From Bacteroidota bacterium (GTDB taxonomy: Bacteria; Bacteroidota; Bacteroidia; 2-12-FULL-35-15), in the NCBI GenBank assembly GCA_017303895.1, contig JAFLBF010000004.1, positions 84,920 to 148,919 of the forward strand: a stretch of 64,000 nt of DNA. Direction: 5' to 3'. A program made the position numbers and the translations under genes. Each line of letters starts with the position of its first letter. The first letter of the stretch is position 1. Of this stretch, positions 18,643 to 26,628 are shown piece by piece. The notes beneath the pieces were generated by a model that saw only the letters and a list, made by a program, of their open reading frames with translations, was not told where the DNA came from and made no database searches.

Positions 18643-19230
18643 TTAATAAGCTAATTCGATCTTTACACTATCCGGATTGATCTTCGGTTGTGGCAATTCT
18701 TCCTGAGGATGTGGAAGCTCCTTGAACGATTCCAGCATCTTTACCATATCGGGTAAGTATTCATCTTTTTTGGCTGCTTGTGTCCACATCAATACTTGAT
18801 AAAATGAATAGGGTGTTTCAATGATTCCCATTCTATAATACACATCCCTTCCATCAAAATTTCCGGTGATCTCGGATACTAATGCTTTGTTTCCGTTGAT
18901 CTCCTGGCGACCTGGAGGAGAAATTTTACCATTTTTAATATTATCCACAAAAGCCTGAGATGCAATTGAATTATAGTAAAGCTCTAGATCATAATCCAGA
19001 TCATAGTTTTCCATGGTTGTTTTTTTTTCCTCGATCACCATCGCATAAATATCTATATCCGCATTTTGATACTGTAAAGATGCATTCTCATGCAGATCAG
19101 CACAAGGTTTCAAATAATCAGGTAAAAGAACGGTATAACGCTGATTGATATTTACCTCTGCAAAATTTGTTTCGCGTTTACAAGCAGAAAATATAAGTAT
19201 GATTGAAAAAAATAATAATGACTTTTTCAT
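18643..19230 (-). CDS. Hypothetical lipoprotein
   Basis: A 195-residue protein with a hydrophobic leader and lipobox (IFSAC, Cys17), so it is predicted to be lipid-anchored. The rest is a compact alpha/beta sequence with NINQRYTVLLPDYL near the start and a Pro/Glu-rich tail (LPHPQEELPQPKINPDS). The pattern of a short stability-type domain (YSIELPDYL, then KxxVxxxxG...GRxVYYRxG, then YYQVLxWT) resembles small Bacteroidota lipoproteins of unknown function. The gene is monocistronic between the aspS terminator and the histidine-kinase gene. No enzymatic residue set is visible. Confidence 0.65.
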   Translation of the reverse strand: MKKSLLFFSIILIFSACKRETNFAEVNINQRYTVLLPDYLKPCADLHENASLQYQNADIDIYAMVIEEKKTTMENYDLDYDLELYYNSIASQAFVDNIKNGKISPPGRQEINGNKALVSEITGNFDGRDVYYRMGIIETPYSFYQVLMWTQAAKKDEYLPDMVKMLESFKELPHPQEELPQPKINPDSVKIELAY

Positions 19231-19289
19231 GGCTATAAATAAAGTTCCAAATTACATGATTTTTTTGACAAATTAAAATAAGTATGACC

Positions 19290-22139
19290 TCAGTCATCCA
19301 GGAGTTGAAGTTCCAGCTGCACCTCCGAAATCGACTGATTTATCATCATAACCAATAAATTAAATGTTTGTTCGGGAAGGTCATTATTTCCCTTTTTAAT
19401 GGTCAATTCCAGCTCCAATAGCATTTCCACCAACTTTTTAGCCCCCAATAGAGCCAAAGGGCTTCTCATTTTATGTGCTTGAGCAGCTAATGCTTTATGG
19501 TCATTATGGTCAAAATTTGATTTAAACTCTTCAAGATATAAAGGCATTTCTACCAAATAACTATTCAATATATCTTTAAAATATTCCATATCACCATCTG
19601 CTCTTTGATACAAACCACTAAGATCGAGGACCAGCTCCTCTTTAGTTAGTTTTTCAGCAGGAACCAGTTTTTTGATCTTTTCCAGTAATTCTTTTGGATT
19701 AAAAGGCTTTGAAATGTAATCATTCATCCCTGCTGCTAAACATTTCTCCTTTTCTCCAATTAAAGCAGCTGCTGTAATGGCTATTATAGGAATAGAATTC
19801 TTTAACTCTTCTCTGATGATCTTCGTTGCTTGCAAACCATCTATTTCAGGCATAAATACATCCATCAAAATCAGATCGATCTGCCTTTCCTTAATAATAC
19901 GAATAGCTGAAGTAGCATCGTCAGCATATAAAACTTTTGCCTTCCATTTTTTTAATGATAACGCAGCTACTTTCTGATTGACTTTATTATCATCAACTAC
20001 CAGCACTCGCAACTTATTCAATACCCCCGAATTAGCTTCTTGCTTTTGACCTGAGGAATCATATTCAGAAAGTAGATCCTTATCCTTTTGAAAATTCAAT
20101 AAAATAGTAAAGGTTGAACCAACCCCAACAGTGCTTTCTACGGAGATCGAGCCTCCTTGCTGCTCCACCAGATCTTTTGTGATCGACAAACCTAATCCTG
20201 TTCCGGCATATTTTTTTGTTGTTTTGGAGTTGACTTGTGCAAAAGACTCAAAAATTGTTTTCAGCTTTTCATGAGGTATGCCTATTCCTGTATCCTTCAC
20301 CTCAAAAACCAATGTCGCACTTTCTTCATCTTCCGTCTTCAGATCGGCACGAATGGTCACACTCCCTGATTCCGTGAATTTCAGGGCATTACCCGCCAAA
20401 TTCAGTAACATCTGTGATAAACGGACAGGGTCACCCACCAATACCTTGGGCACATTATTCCCAACAATAAAATGCAGATCAATGCTTTTATCAGAAGAAC
20501 GGTACTCTAAATTATGTCTTAAATTCTTAAATACATCCCCCAACTTAAATGCTCTTTTCTCAAACTCCATCTTTCCGGCTCTAATCTTAGAAAGATCCAA
20601 TAGATCGTTTATGATCGTTAATAAATGAGCTGATGATTCAGCAATGGCGTTCACATACTCCTGTTGTTCCTTATCTAATTCGGTATCTTGAAGCTGATGG
20701 GTCATCCCGATTATACCATTCATAGGAGTTCGTATTTCATGACTGGTATTTGCCAAAAATAATTCTTGAACTTCCTTCGCTTGCTCCGCAATATTTTTAG
20801 CTTTTAGGATCTGCTGCTCGGACTTTTGCTTATCGCGGTAACGCATAAACAAGATCAAAAGCAAGATCAAAACACCAATAATCGCTGCTATCAAAGAATT
20901 TCGTTGAATATTTTGAATACGAAGTTCATTCTCTTGCAAAGCAGCATTCTTTGTCAATAACTCGATCTGATTGTCTTTTAAAACAATATCTAATTCTGTT
21001 TGTAAGCGTGCGACATTGATCGATGCGTTTTCATTTAAAATACTATCCTTATACAAAGCATATTTCTGATAATAATACAGAGCGTTTTTATGATCTTTCT
21101 TCCGTTCATATATTTTAGAATATATCTCATAATAATCTCTCAGATCAGCCTTACTATTCTGCTTTACGGCCAACGCAACTCCTCTTTCCAGATACATCAG
21201 CGCATAATCATTCTTATCAAGCTTATAATACGAATTTGCCAGATACTTATAAATATTGATCAGCCAGGAAACATCATTCAAGCGCTCATATTGCGCTAAT
21301 GCGATCTCATAATGATGAATCGCTTTTGATATAACACCCAACTTCTCATACGATTCTCCCAGATTTAAATAGGAGATCGCTTCAAACTTTCCAATATTAT
21401 TTGCTCTGGAAAGCTTTATAGCCATCAAAGAAAAATCAATTGAATGAAAAATATGATATTTATTAGCAGTTCTTTCTCCTAGTATATTATACGCATCAGC
21501 TAGATTAATATCCATTAAAATGATCTTTGATGGATTATCAATAAGTAGGGCTAAATTTTTAGCACTCTCATAGATGCTTATCGCTTTCACAAAAAATGAA
21601 GTATCATTCAATTGCTTCCCGATATCCATATTCCTATTTCCTATGCGACTCAAACAGGTGATCTCATTCTCTTTATCCTTATACTTTTGATAAAGCTCAT
21701 AGGCTTGTTCGTAATGAGCAATCGACTTGGAATAATTTTTTAATGTGGTATATACATCACCTATACTGATCAAACAATCAGCGGTTTTTGTTTGATCTAC
21801 GTTCGATTGCGACAGAACCAATGCTTTTTTTAGATACTCTAACGCACTGGAATAATTCCCTCTATTCCGCTCGTTTGTGGCAATGGTATTGTATGCAAGC
21901 AATAATCCTTCAGAATAATTGATCCGGTTGGAAGCATCAATTGCCTTAAGAGCATAATCAAGTGAAAGATTATTATCTAAATGAATGTAAGCTTCAGCTA
22001 TATCGTTGTATAGATCGATCTGCTCTTTTTCACTGTGCTCATTATTCAGTAAACCCAATAATGAATCAACCTTCGTAACAGTGGCATACGAAGAATGAAT
22101 GATCACAAAAAACAGATATATAAAGAAGTGCTTTCTCAT
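19290..22139 (-). CDS. TPR-containing hybrid sensor histidine kinase with receiver and HPt domains
   Basis: A 949-residue phosphorelay protein. A signal peptide is followed by about eight tetratricopeptide repeats (~25-370, for example YNTIATNERNRGNYSSALEY), which form the extracytoplasmic sensor. One membrane segment (~404-425) and a short coiled coil lead to the HisKA domain with its phosphoacceptor in NTSHEIRTPMNG (His ~465). Then come the HATPase domain (EVKDTGIGIP and AGTGLGLSITK), a receiver with canonical VVDDN and LILMDVFMPE (Asp ~759), and a C-terminal HPt domain (AAQAHKMRSPLALLG, His ~889). All three relay residues are present. No cognate response regulator lies beside it. A good promoter match lies at 22153-22184, giving a leader of only a few bases. 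Confidence 0.93.
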   Translation of the reverse strand: MRKHFFIYLFFVIIHSSYATVTKVDSLLGLLNNEHSEKEQIDLYNDIAEAYIHLDNNLSLDYALKAIDASNRINYSEGLLLAYNTIATNERNRGNYSSALEYLKKALVLSQSNVDQTKTADCLISIGDVYTTLKNYSKSIAHYEQAYELYQKYKDKENEITCLSRIGNRNMDIGKQLNDTSFFVKAISIYESAKNLALLIDNPSKIILMDINLADAYNILGERTANKYHIFHSIDFSLMAIKLSRANNIGKFEAISYLNLGESYEKLGVISKAIHHYEIALAQYERLNDVSWLINIYKYLANSYYKLDKNDYALMYLERGVALAVKQNSKADLRDYYEIYSKIYERKKDHKNALYYYQKYALYKDSILNENASINVARLQTELDIVLKDNQIELLTKNAALQENELRIQNIQRNSLIAAIIGVLILLLILFMRYRDKQKSEQQILKAKNIAEQAKEVQELFLANTSHEIRTPMNGIIGMTHQLQDTELDKEQQEYVNAIAESSAHLLTIINDLLDLSKIRAGKMEFEKRAFKLGDVFKNLRHNLEYRSSDKSIDLHFIVGNNVPKVLVGDPVRLSQMLLNLAGNALKFTESGSVTIRADLKTEDEESATLVFEVKDTGIGIPHEKLKTIFESFAQVNSKTTKKYAGTGLGLSITKDLVEQQGGSISVESTVGVGSTFTILLNFQKDKDLLSEYDSSGQKQEANSGVLNKLRVLVVDDNKVNQKVAALSLKKWKAKVLYADDATSAIRIIKERQIDLILMDVFMPEIDGLQATKIIREELKNSIPIIAITAAALIGEKEKCLAAGMNDYISKPFNPKELLEKIKKLVPAEKLTKEELVLDLSGLYQRADGDMEYFKDILNSYLVEMPLYLEEFKSNFDHNDHKALAAQAHKMRSPLALLGAKKLVEMLLELELTIKKGNNDLPEQTFNLLVMMINQSISEVQLELQLLDD

Positions 22140-22152
22140 GTCAGAATATGAA

Positions 22153-22184
22153 CAAAATTAGGCAAATCAAACGACATGGCACAA
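22153..22184 (-). promoter_or_regulatory. Candidate promoter for the TPR hybrid kinase
   Basis: On the minus strand a T-run ending in TTG (22182-22184) is followed after 21 bases by TAATTTTG (22153-22160), a full match to TAnnTTTG. Transcription would start about seven bases before the ATG at 22139. The -33 T-run is also the T-tract of the hppD terminator. Confidence 0.55.
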
Positions 22185-22215
22185 AAAAAGTCCTGGTCAA
22201 AACAGACCAGGACTT
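22183..22215 (-). terminator. Terminator of the hmgA-hppD transcript
   Basis: The stem AAGTCCTGGTC (22188-22198) pairs perfectly with GACCAGGACTT (22205-22215). On the minus strand it is followed by a seven-base T-run (plus-strand A-run 22183-22189). It lies 22 bases past the hppD stop. Confidence 0.88.
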
Positions 22216-22236
22216 CCCCTCTAAATACTAATATAA

Positions 22237-23397
22237 TTATAAAGTACCGCGTTTCTCTTGCTCACGCTCGATCGATTCAAACAAAGCTTTAAAGTTTCCA
22301 GCTCCAAAACCTTTTGCACCCATACGTTGAATGATCTCAAAGAATAATGTTGGACGATCTTCTACAGGTTTCGTAAAGATCTGTAACAAATATCCTTCTT
22401 CATCAGCATCTACAAGAATTGACAATTTTTGTAATTCCTTGATGTCTTCTTTCATCATATCACGGTGAACACCCAAACGTGCAGGAATTTCATCATAATA
22501 TGCTTGTGGTGGCGGTGGCAAGAACTCTACTCCTCTTGCTTTTAAGCCTGCAACGGTTTTGATAATATCATCGGTAGCAACTGCGATGTGCTGGCAGCCC
22601 GGGCCTTCATAAAAATCGATATACTCTTCAATTTGTGATCTCTTTTTCCCTTTTGCCGGTTCATTGATAGGGAACTTGATACGACCATTTCCATTACTCA
22701 TCACCTTACTCATCAACGCTGAATATTCTGTATGGATCTGCTTGTCATCAAAAGAAAGGAAGTTTACAAAGCCCATTACATCTTCATACCATTTTACCCA
22801 TTGGTTCATTTCTCCCCAACCCACATTTCCTACCATGTGGTCAATAAATTTTAATCCTAATGGCTCCGGATTGTAGTCGCTTTCCCATTTTTGGAAGCCC
22901 GGTAAGAAAGGACCATCATATTTTTTACGCTCAACAAACATATGAACCGTTTCTCCATACGTATAGATCCCTGAACGTACCACTTCGCCAAAACTATCTT
23001 TTTCAACAGTTGGTTCCATAAATGATTTAGCACCTCTTTTGGTTGTCTCTTCCCATGCAGAACGGGCATCTTCTACCCAAAGAGCGATCACCTTCACGCC
23101 ATCACCATGCTTACGTAAATGGTCATTTAATGGCGAAGAGCTTGTTAATGGGGTGGTTAACACCAAACGGATCTTCCCTTGTTGCAACACATAGGATACT
23201 TTATCTTTAACACCTGTTTCCAAGCCCGAATATGCCAAAGATTGAAATCCAAATGCTGTTTTATAATAATGAGCCGCCTGCTTTGCATTGCCCACATAAA
23301 ATTCTACATAGTCGGTTCCCAATAACGGAAGGAAATCTTGTGCTCCTTCAAATATTTTCTCTAAACCGTATTCTACACTTTTTACTTCTTTTGCCAT
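22237..23397 (-). CDS. hppD: 4-hydroxyphenylpyruvate dioxygenase
   Basis: A 386-residue Fe(II) oxygenase that converts 4-hydroxyphenylpyruvate to homogentisate in tyrosine catabolism. Two vicinal-oxygen-chelate halves are visible. The iron ligands appear as the His in LKFIDHMVGNV, the His in GPGCQHIAVATDD and a Glu in TLFFEIIQRMG. The C-terminal gate region has GFGAGNFKALFESIEREQ, as in true HPPD. The enzyme feeds the homogentisate dioxygenase encoded 98 bases upstream on the same strand, and the two probably form one operon. The third pathway gene, a fumarylacetoacetase, is not in this window. Confidence 0.95.
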   Translation of the reverse strand: MAKEVKSVEYGLEKIFEGAQDFLPLLGTDYVEFYVGNAKQAAHYYKTAFGFQSLAYSGLETGVKDKVSYVLQQGKIRLVLTTPLTSSSPLNDHLRKHGDGVKVIALWVEDARSAWEETTKRGAKSFMEPTVEKDSFGEVVRSGIYTYGETVHMFVERKKYDGPFLPGFQKWESDYNPEPLGLKFIDHMVGNVGWGEMNQWVKWYEDVMGFVNFLSFDDKQIHTEYSALMSKVMSNGNGRIKFPINEPAKGKKRSQIEEYIDFYEGPGCQHIAVATDDIIKTVAGLKARGVEFLPPPPQAYYDEIPARLGVHRDMMKEDIKELQKLSILVDADEEGYLLQIFTKPVEDRPTLFFEIIQRMGAKGFGAGNFKALFESIEREQEKRGTL

Positions 23398-23495
23398 ATT
23401 TTTTAATTATTGAATTAATGAGTTGGAGAATTTAGATTTAATATTTTTTGAATCGAATTGGATTCTCCAATTATCCATTTCTATCATCAGTATTA

Positions 23496-24653
23496 TTATT
23501 CTACCCAAGATTTATAGTATTTTCCATCGTCTATTTTCATAGCTTCTTCAGTTACCATTAATGGGCGGAAAGTATCTACCATTACAGCTAATTCCTGAGT
23601 TTCTTTCTGACCAATACTACGTTCCATAGCTCCAGGAGCCGGTCCGTGTGGAATTCCTTTCGGATGCAATGTAATATGTCCTTGCTTAATGTTATTTCTG
23701 CTCATAAAATCACCATCTACATAATACAATACTTCATCGCTATCCACATTACTATGGTTATAGGGTGCAGGAATTGCTTTTGGATGATAGTCGTACATAC
23801 GAGGAACAAATGAACAAACCACAAATGTGGATGTTTCAAATGTTTGATGAATTGGAGGAGGCAAGTGAACCCTCCCTGTTATAGGCTCAAAATTGTGAAT
23901 GCTAAATCCGTATGGGAAATTATATCCATCCCAACCAACAACATCAAATGGATGAGTAGCATACACCATTTCATGGATCATACCCTCTTTCTTCACCTTA
24001 ATCACAAAATCACCTTTTTCATCAAAAGTCTCTAATTCAGTTGGTAATTTGAAATCACGCTCACAGAAAGGAGAGTGCTCCAACAATTGCCCAGATGAAC
24101 TCTTATAACGTTTTGGTGTATGAAATGGAGCAAATGACTCAACATAGAACAAACGGTTATCACTTGTTTCAAAATCCATTTGATAGATCATACCACGAGG
24201 AATGATCAAATAATCACCGTATTCAAATGGAATATTTCCCAAAAATGTGCGCAACTTCCCTTTTCCTTTATGGATAAAGATCATCTCATCAGCATCGGCA
24301 TTTTTATAAAAGTATTCACGTAAAGATTTTGTTGGTGCCGATAAGCCGATAAGACAATCGCCATTCACCAACATTGGTTTTCTAGACTCTAAAAAATCAG
24401 CTGCTGGCGCTACATCAAATCCGCTCAACAAAAGTGATTTAATATTTTTCTCGATCGCGATCTTTGGAGCAACACTATACGATTTAATGATCTCTTTTAC
24501 TTGTGTCGGACGATGGATCTCATACATCAAAGTTGAATGAGAATTAAAACCTTCCGTACCAAACAATTGCTCGTAATAAAATCCTCCTTTAGGATTTTCA
24601 AATATTACATGGCGCTTAGGGGGTAAATTCCCCAATTTATGATAAATAGGCAT
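23496..24653 (-). CDS. hmgA: Homogentisate 1,2-dioxygenase
   Basis: A 385-residue cupin-type Fe(II) dioxygenase that opens the homogentisate ring to maleylacetoacetate, the step after HPPD. Recognisable family segments are PIYHKLGNLPPKRH at the start, VGWDGYNFPYGFSIHNFEPI, LPPPIHQTFE (iron-binding His) and LHPKGIPHGPAPGAMERSIG (iron His and active-site region). The length is shorter than the ~430 residues of proteobacterial and eukaryotic HGO, as expected for the short bacterial branch. It is the promoter-proximal gene of the hmgA-hppD pair. A long upstream region carrying inverted repeats and a TAGATTTG -7 candidate (24789-24796) precedes it. Confidence 0.93.
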   Translation of the reverse strand: MPIYHKLGNLPPKRHVIFENPKGGFYYEQLFGTEGFNSHSTLMYEIHRPTQVKEIIKSYSVAPKIAIEKNIKSLLLSGFDVAPAADFLESRKPMLVNGDCLIGLSAPTKSLREYFYKNADADEMIFIHKGKGKLRTFLGNIPFEYGDYLIIPRGMIYQMDFETSDNRLFYVESFAPFHTPKRYKSSSGQLLEHSPFCERDFKLPTELETFDEKGDFVIKVKKEGMIHEMVYATHPFDVVGWDGYNFPYGFSIHNFEPITGRVHLPPPIHQTFETSTFVVCSFVPRMYDYHPKAIPAPYNHSNVDSDEVLYYVDGDFMSRNNIKQGHITLHPKGIPHGPAPGAMERSIGQKETQELAVMVDTFRPLMVTEEAMKIDDGKYYKSWVE

Positions 24654-24871
24654 ATATTAAATTTATAAGGTTTGTAATGAAAAACAGCGGAGCAGAATGC
24701 TCAGAGCGGAATATAAACTACTCCGGATTGCGCTTAGTAATGCGCTTGATATCAATGATAAAAGACTTGCTTATTGATTTCATTAAAGCAAATCTAATCA
24801 ATTGAATTTATAATTAAAAATAAAAAGAACATGATTTTAGTCAGTCTGATCTATATTTCGACCGGGAGCAT
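24654..24871. other. Non-coding leader/promoter region of hmgA with short inverted repeats
   Basis: No credible gene. Features seen: a five-base stem-loop GAGCA-GAA-TGCTC (24692-24704), two AGCGGA copies nearby, the palindrome TATCAATGATA, and a minus-strand TAGATTTG (24789-24796) that fits a -7 element but has no TTG at the usual distance. If that element is used, hmgA has a leader of roughly 130 bases, long for this genome, which leaves room for regulation. Confidence 0.35.
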
Positions 24872-24896
24872 AAAAAAAGGGGCAAAAAGCCCCTTT
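24872..24896 (-). terminator. Terminator of the condensin-like operon
   Basis: The stem AAAGGGGC (24876-24883) pairs with GCCCCTTT (24889-24896). On the minus strand it is followed by T-rich sequence (plus A-run 24872-24878). It lies about 20 bases past the stop of the mksE-like gene. Confidence 0.8.
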
Positions 24897-24916
24897 CCTG
24901 TATCTATAAGAAGTAT

Positions 24917-25444
24917 TTATTCCTCTTTTTCAGCATTTTCATACTTCACTATATCGCTCGCAAAATCCATAAAGAATTTATGTGCAGAAGTAAAGATAAA
25001 ACGATTATCACCTGTTTTTTCAATAATATTTCTTCGGTTTAGAGTATTAATGAAATTTTTACGTGAATCGGTGTCCTTCAATTGTTTGTTGGATAAAATA
25101 AGGTCGATATAAGCCGAGTTCGTGAAATAATTCTCGATCTCCTCGATCTCAAACTCACTAAACTGAATACGTTCGATAAAGTTCTTTCCATCGCGATCCA
25201 ATTCATAGCTCAATAAGGCTATAAAAATACAGATATCACGTGATAGCATTTCTTGCGATTCCTCAGATACCAAATAGGCATAATCCTGAGTTAAACGCAA
25301 CTCATAATTAAAAGAAGCCTTAAAAAAGTAAGTATATGACTGTTCATGTTCTTTCAAAACCTGATACGTTCTGTCCTGTGGCAATAAAAATTTACCTGCC
25401 ATTAGATCTTCTACTATGCTGCGGTGATGATTAGGAAATTCCAT
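24917..25444 (-). CDS. MukE/MksE/JetB-like condensin subunit
   Basis: A 175-residue basic/acidic helical protein without signal or membrane segments. Its start overlaps the end of the mksF-like gene by 14 bases in another frame, so the two are translationally coupled. Features fitting the MukE family of dimeric winged-helix subunits (kleisin-associated) are the early IVEDLMAGKFLLPQDRTY, a middle YAYLVSEESQEMLSRD followed by a hydrophobic helix, and a C-terminal winged-helix-like part (NFINTLNRRNIIEKTGDNRFIF). Assignment depends mostly on context: third gene after an SMC-like ATPase and a kleisin-like gene. Sequence identity to known MksE or JetB cannot be measured here. Confidence 0.6.
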   Translation of the reverse strand: MEFPNHHRSIVEDLMAGKFLLPQDRTYQVLKEHEQSYTYFFKASFNYELRLTQDYAYLVSEESQEMLSRDICIFIALLSYELDRDGKNFIERIQFSEFEIEEIENYFTNSAYIDLILSNKQLKDTDSRKNFINTLNRRNIIEKTGDNRFIFTSAHKFFMDFASDIVKYENAEKEE

Positions 25445-26627
25445 TTTGCTTTTCTATTGTTAGTTTAGGTACTGTTAATGTTAGGTCGTTAATTTTGATC
25501 TTATCAAACTCTGCTTTTTTGCCATAGTCGCGCTCAATATCTTCTTCAAACGCAAGGATGGTCAATGCAAAGAACTTTTCGATCTCTACTTTTTTGTAGT
25601 CTTCCTTCAAAGTAGTGCTACACCATTTAAAGAAATTCTCTACCGGTAAATTGTCTTTTAATTTTTTGGTATAATGATCCTTATCAAAGATCCATTTCTC
25701 CGAATCAACCACATCTTCTTCAAAATATACATCCACTTCGTTTTTGAATTGTTCAAAGATCTCTGATGCATTAAAGAAGGTTTCATTTGAGTAAACAGAT
25801 ACTTCTTTACGTTTAAGTAATTTAGGCACTTTACGCTTATATGGATTTTTCAAGAAAGTGATCCAGCCTGTTAAGATGATCGACTCGGTACGGATACGTT
25901 CGATCAACGGCAATAATTCATTTGTCAAAATTTTCGACTGGCGCAATAGATTATCATTTACCTGGATCAACTGAAAATACAAACGTTCAAACTGCTGACG
26001 GGAATTCTCATCATCAAAATTCAAACGGTACTTATTGGAATATTCAGAGATCTCATACAATTTGTTAGCTACAGATGCAGAATGATTAATATCCAGGATC
26101 TTGTTCAAAGGCAAGATATATTCATCGATCCAGCGGGAAGCACGAACAATTTTCTCACGGTAATCGATCTTCTTCACATTCGCTTTCAACTCACGAGTTT
26201 CCTGCAATAAACTTTGTGTATTGCGTTCTACCATTTCATAGAAGGAACGGATCTCTATCGCAAGATCATTCAAACGCTGACTCAATGTCACTTTATCGCC
26301 ATTGATATTCTCCTTTATCTTACGGAACAATTCAGCAATGGAAGTATGATACTTTTCAATCGTTTCAGGTAACATTGGTTTGAATTCACTCAAGATGAAT
26401 TCAATCAAATTATAATATACAGTGCGTATCTCATAATTATCGTTAACCGGTGAAAGGATCTTATATTCTAATAGCTGCGATCGAATATCACTCTCGTGTT
26501 TTGCAATTGTTTGCGTCAATACCTCATGAGGAATTATTCCTTCATTGGCTTGCGTTTCAAATAATTCAGCTATAACCTCGTAGTGCTCTAACAGGAATCG
26601 CAGTATGGTTTTGGGTTCTGCTTTCAT
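25431..26627 (-). CDS. MukF/MksF/JetA-like kleisin subunit
   Basis: A 398-residue soluble helical protein. The N-terminal ~80 residues (TILRFLLEHYEVIAELFE ... LLEYKILSPVNDNYEI) look like a winged-helix domain. The middle (~80-260) is helical with coiled-coil character. The C-terminal part (from ~330) has a second compact helix/beta region (LPVENFFKWCSTTLKEDYKK). This order (wHTH, helical middle, C-terminal winged helix) is that of MukF-type kleisins, which bridge the heads of an SMC ATPase. The start ATG is one base beyond the stop of the upstream SMC-like gene, and the stop overlaps the next gene. Known MukF is about 440 residues, so the length is close. The family call is by architecture and context. 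Confidence 0.62.
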   Translation of the reverse strand: MKAEPKTILRFLLEHYEVIAELFETQANEGIIPHEVLTQTIAKHESDIRSQLLEYKILSPVNDNYEIRTVYYNLIEFILSEFKPMLPETIEKYHTSIAELFRKIKENINGDKVTLSQRLNDLAIEIRSFYEMVERNTQSLLQETRELKANVKKIDYREKIVRASRWIDEYILPLNKILDINHSASVANKLYEISEYSNKYRLNFDDENSRQQFERLYFQLIQVNDNLLRQSKILTNELLPLIERIRTESIILTGWITFLKNPYKRKVPKLLKRKEVSVYSNETFFNASEIFEQFKNEVDVYFEEDVVDSEKWIFDKDHYTKKLKDNLPVENFFKWCSTTLKEDYKKVEIEKFFALTILAFEEDIERDYGKKAEFDKIKINDLTLTVPKLTIEKQNGIS

Positions 26628-26628
26628 C

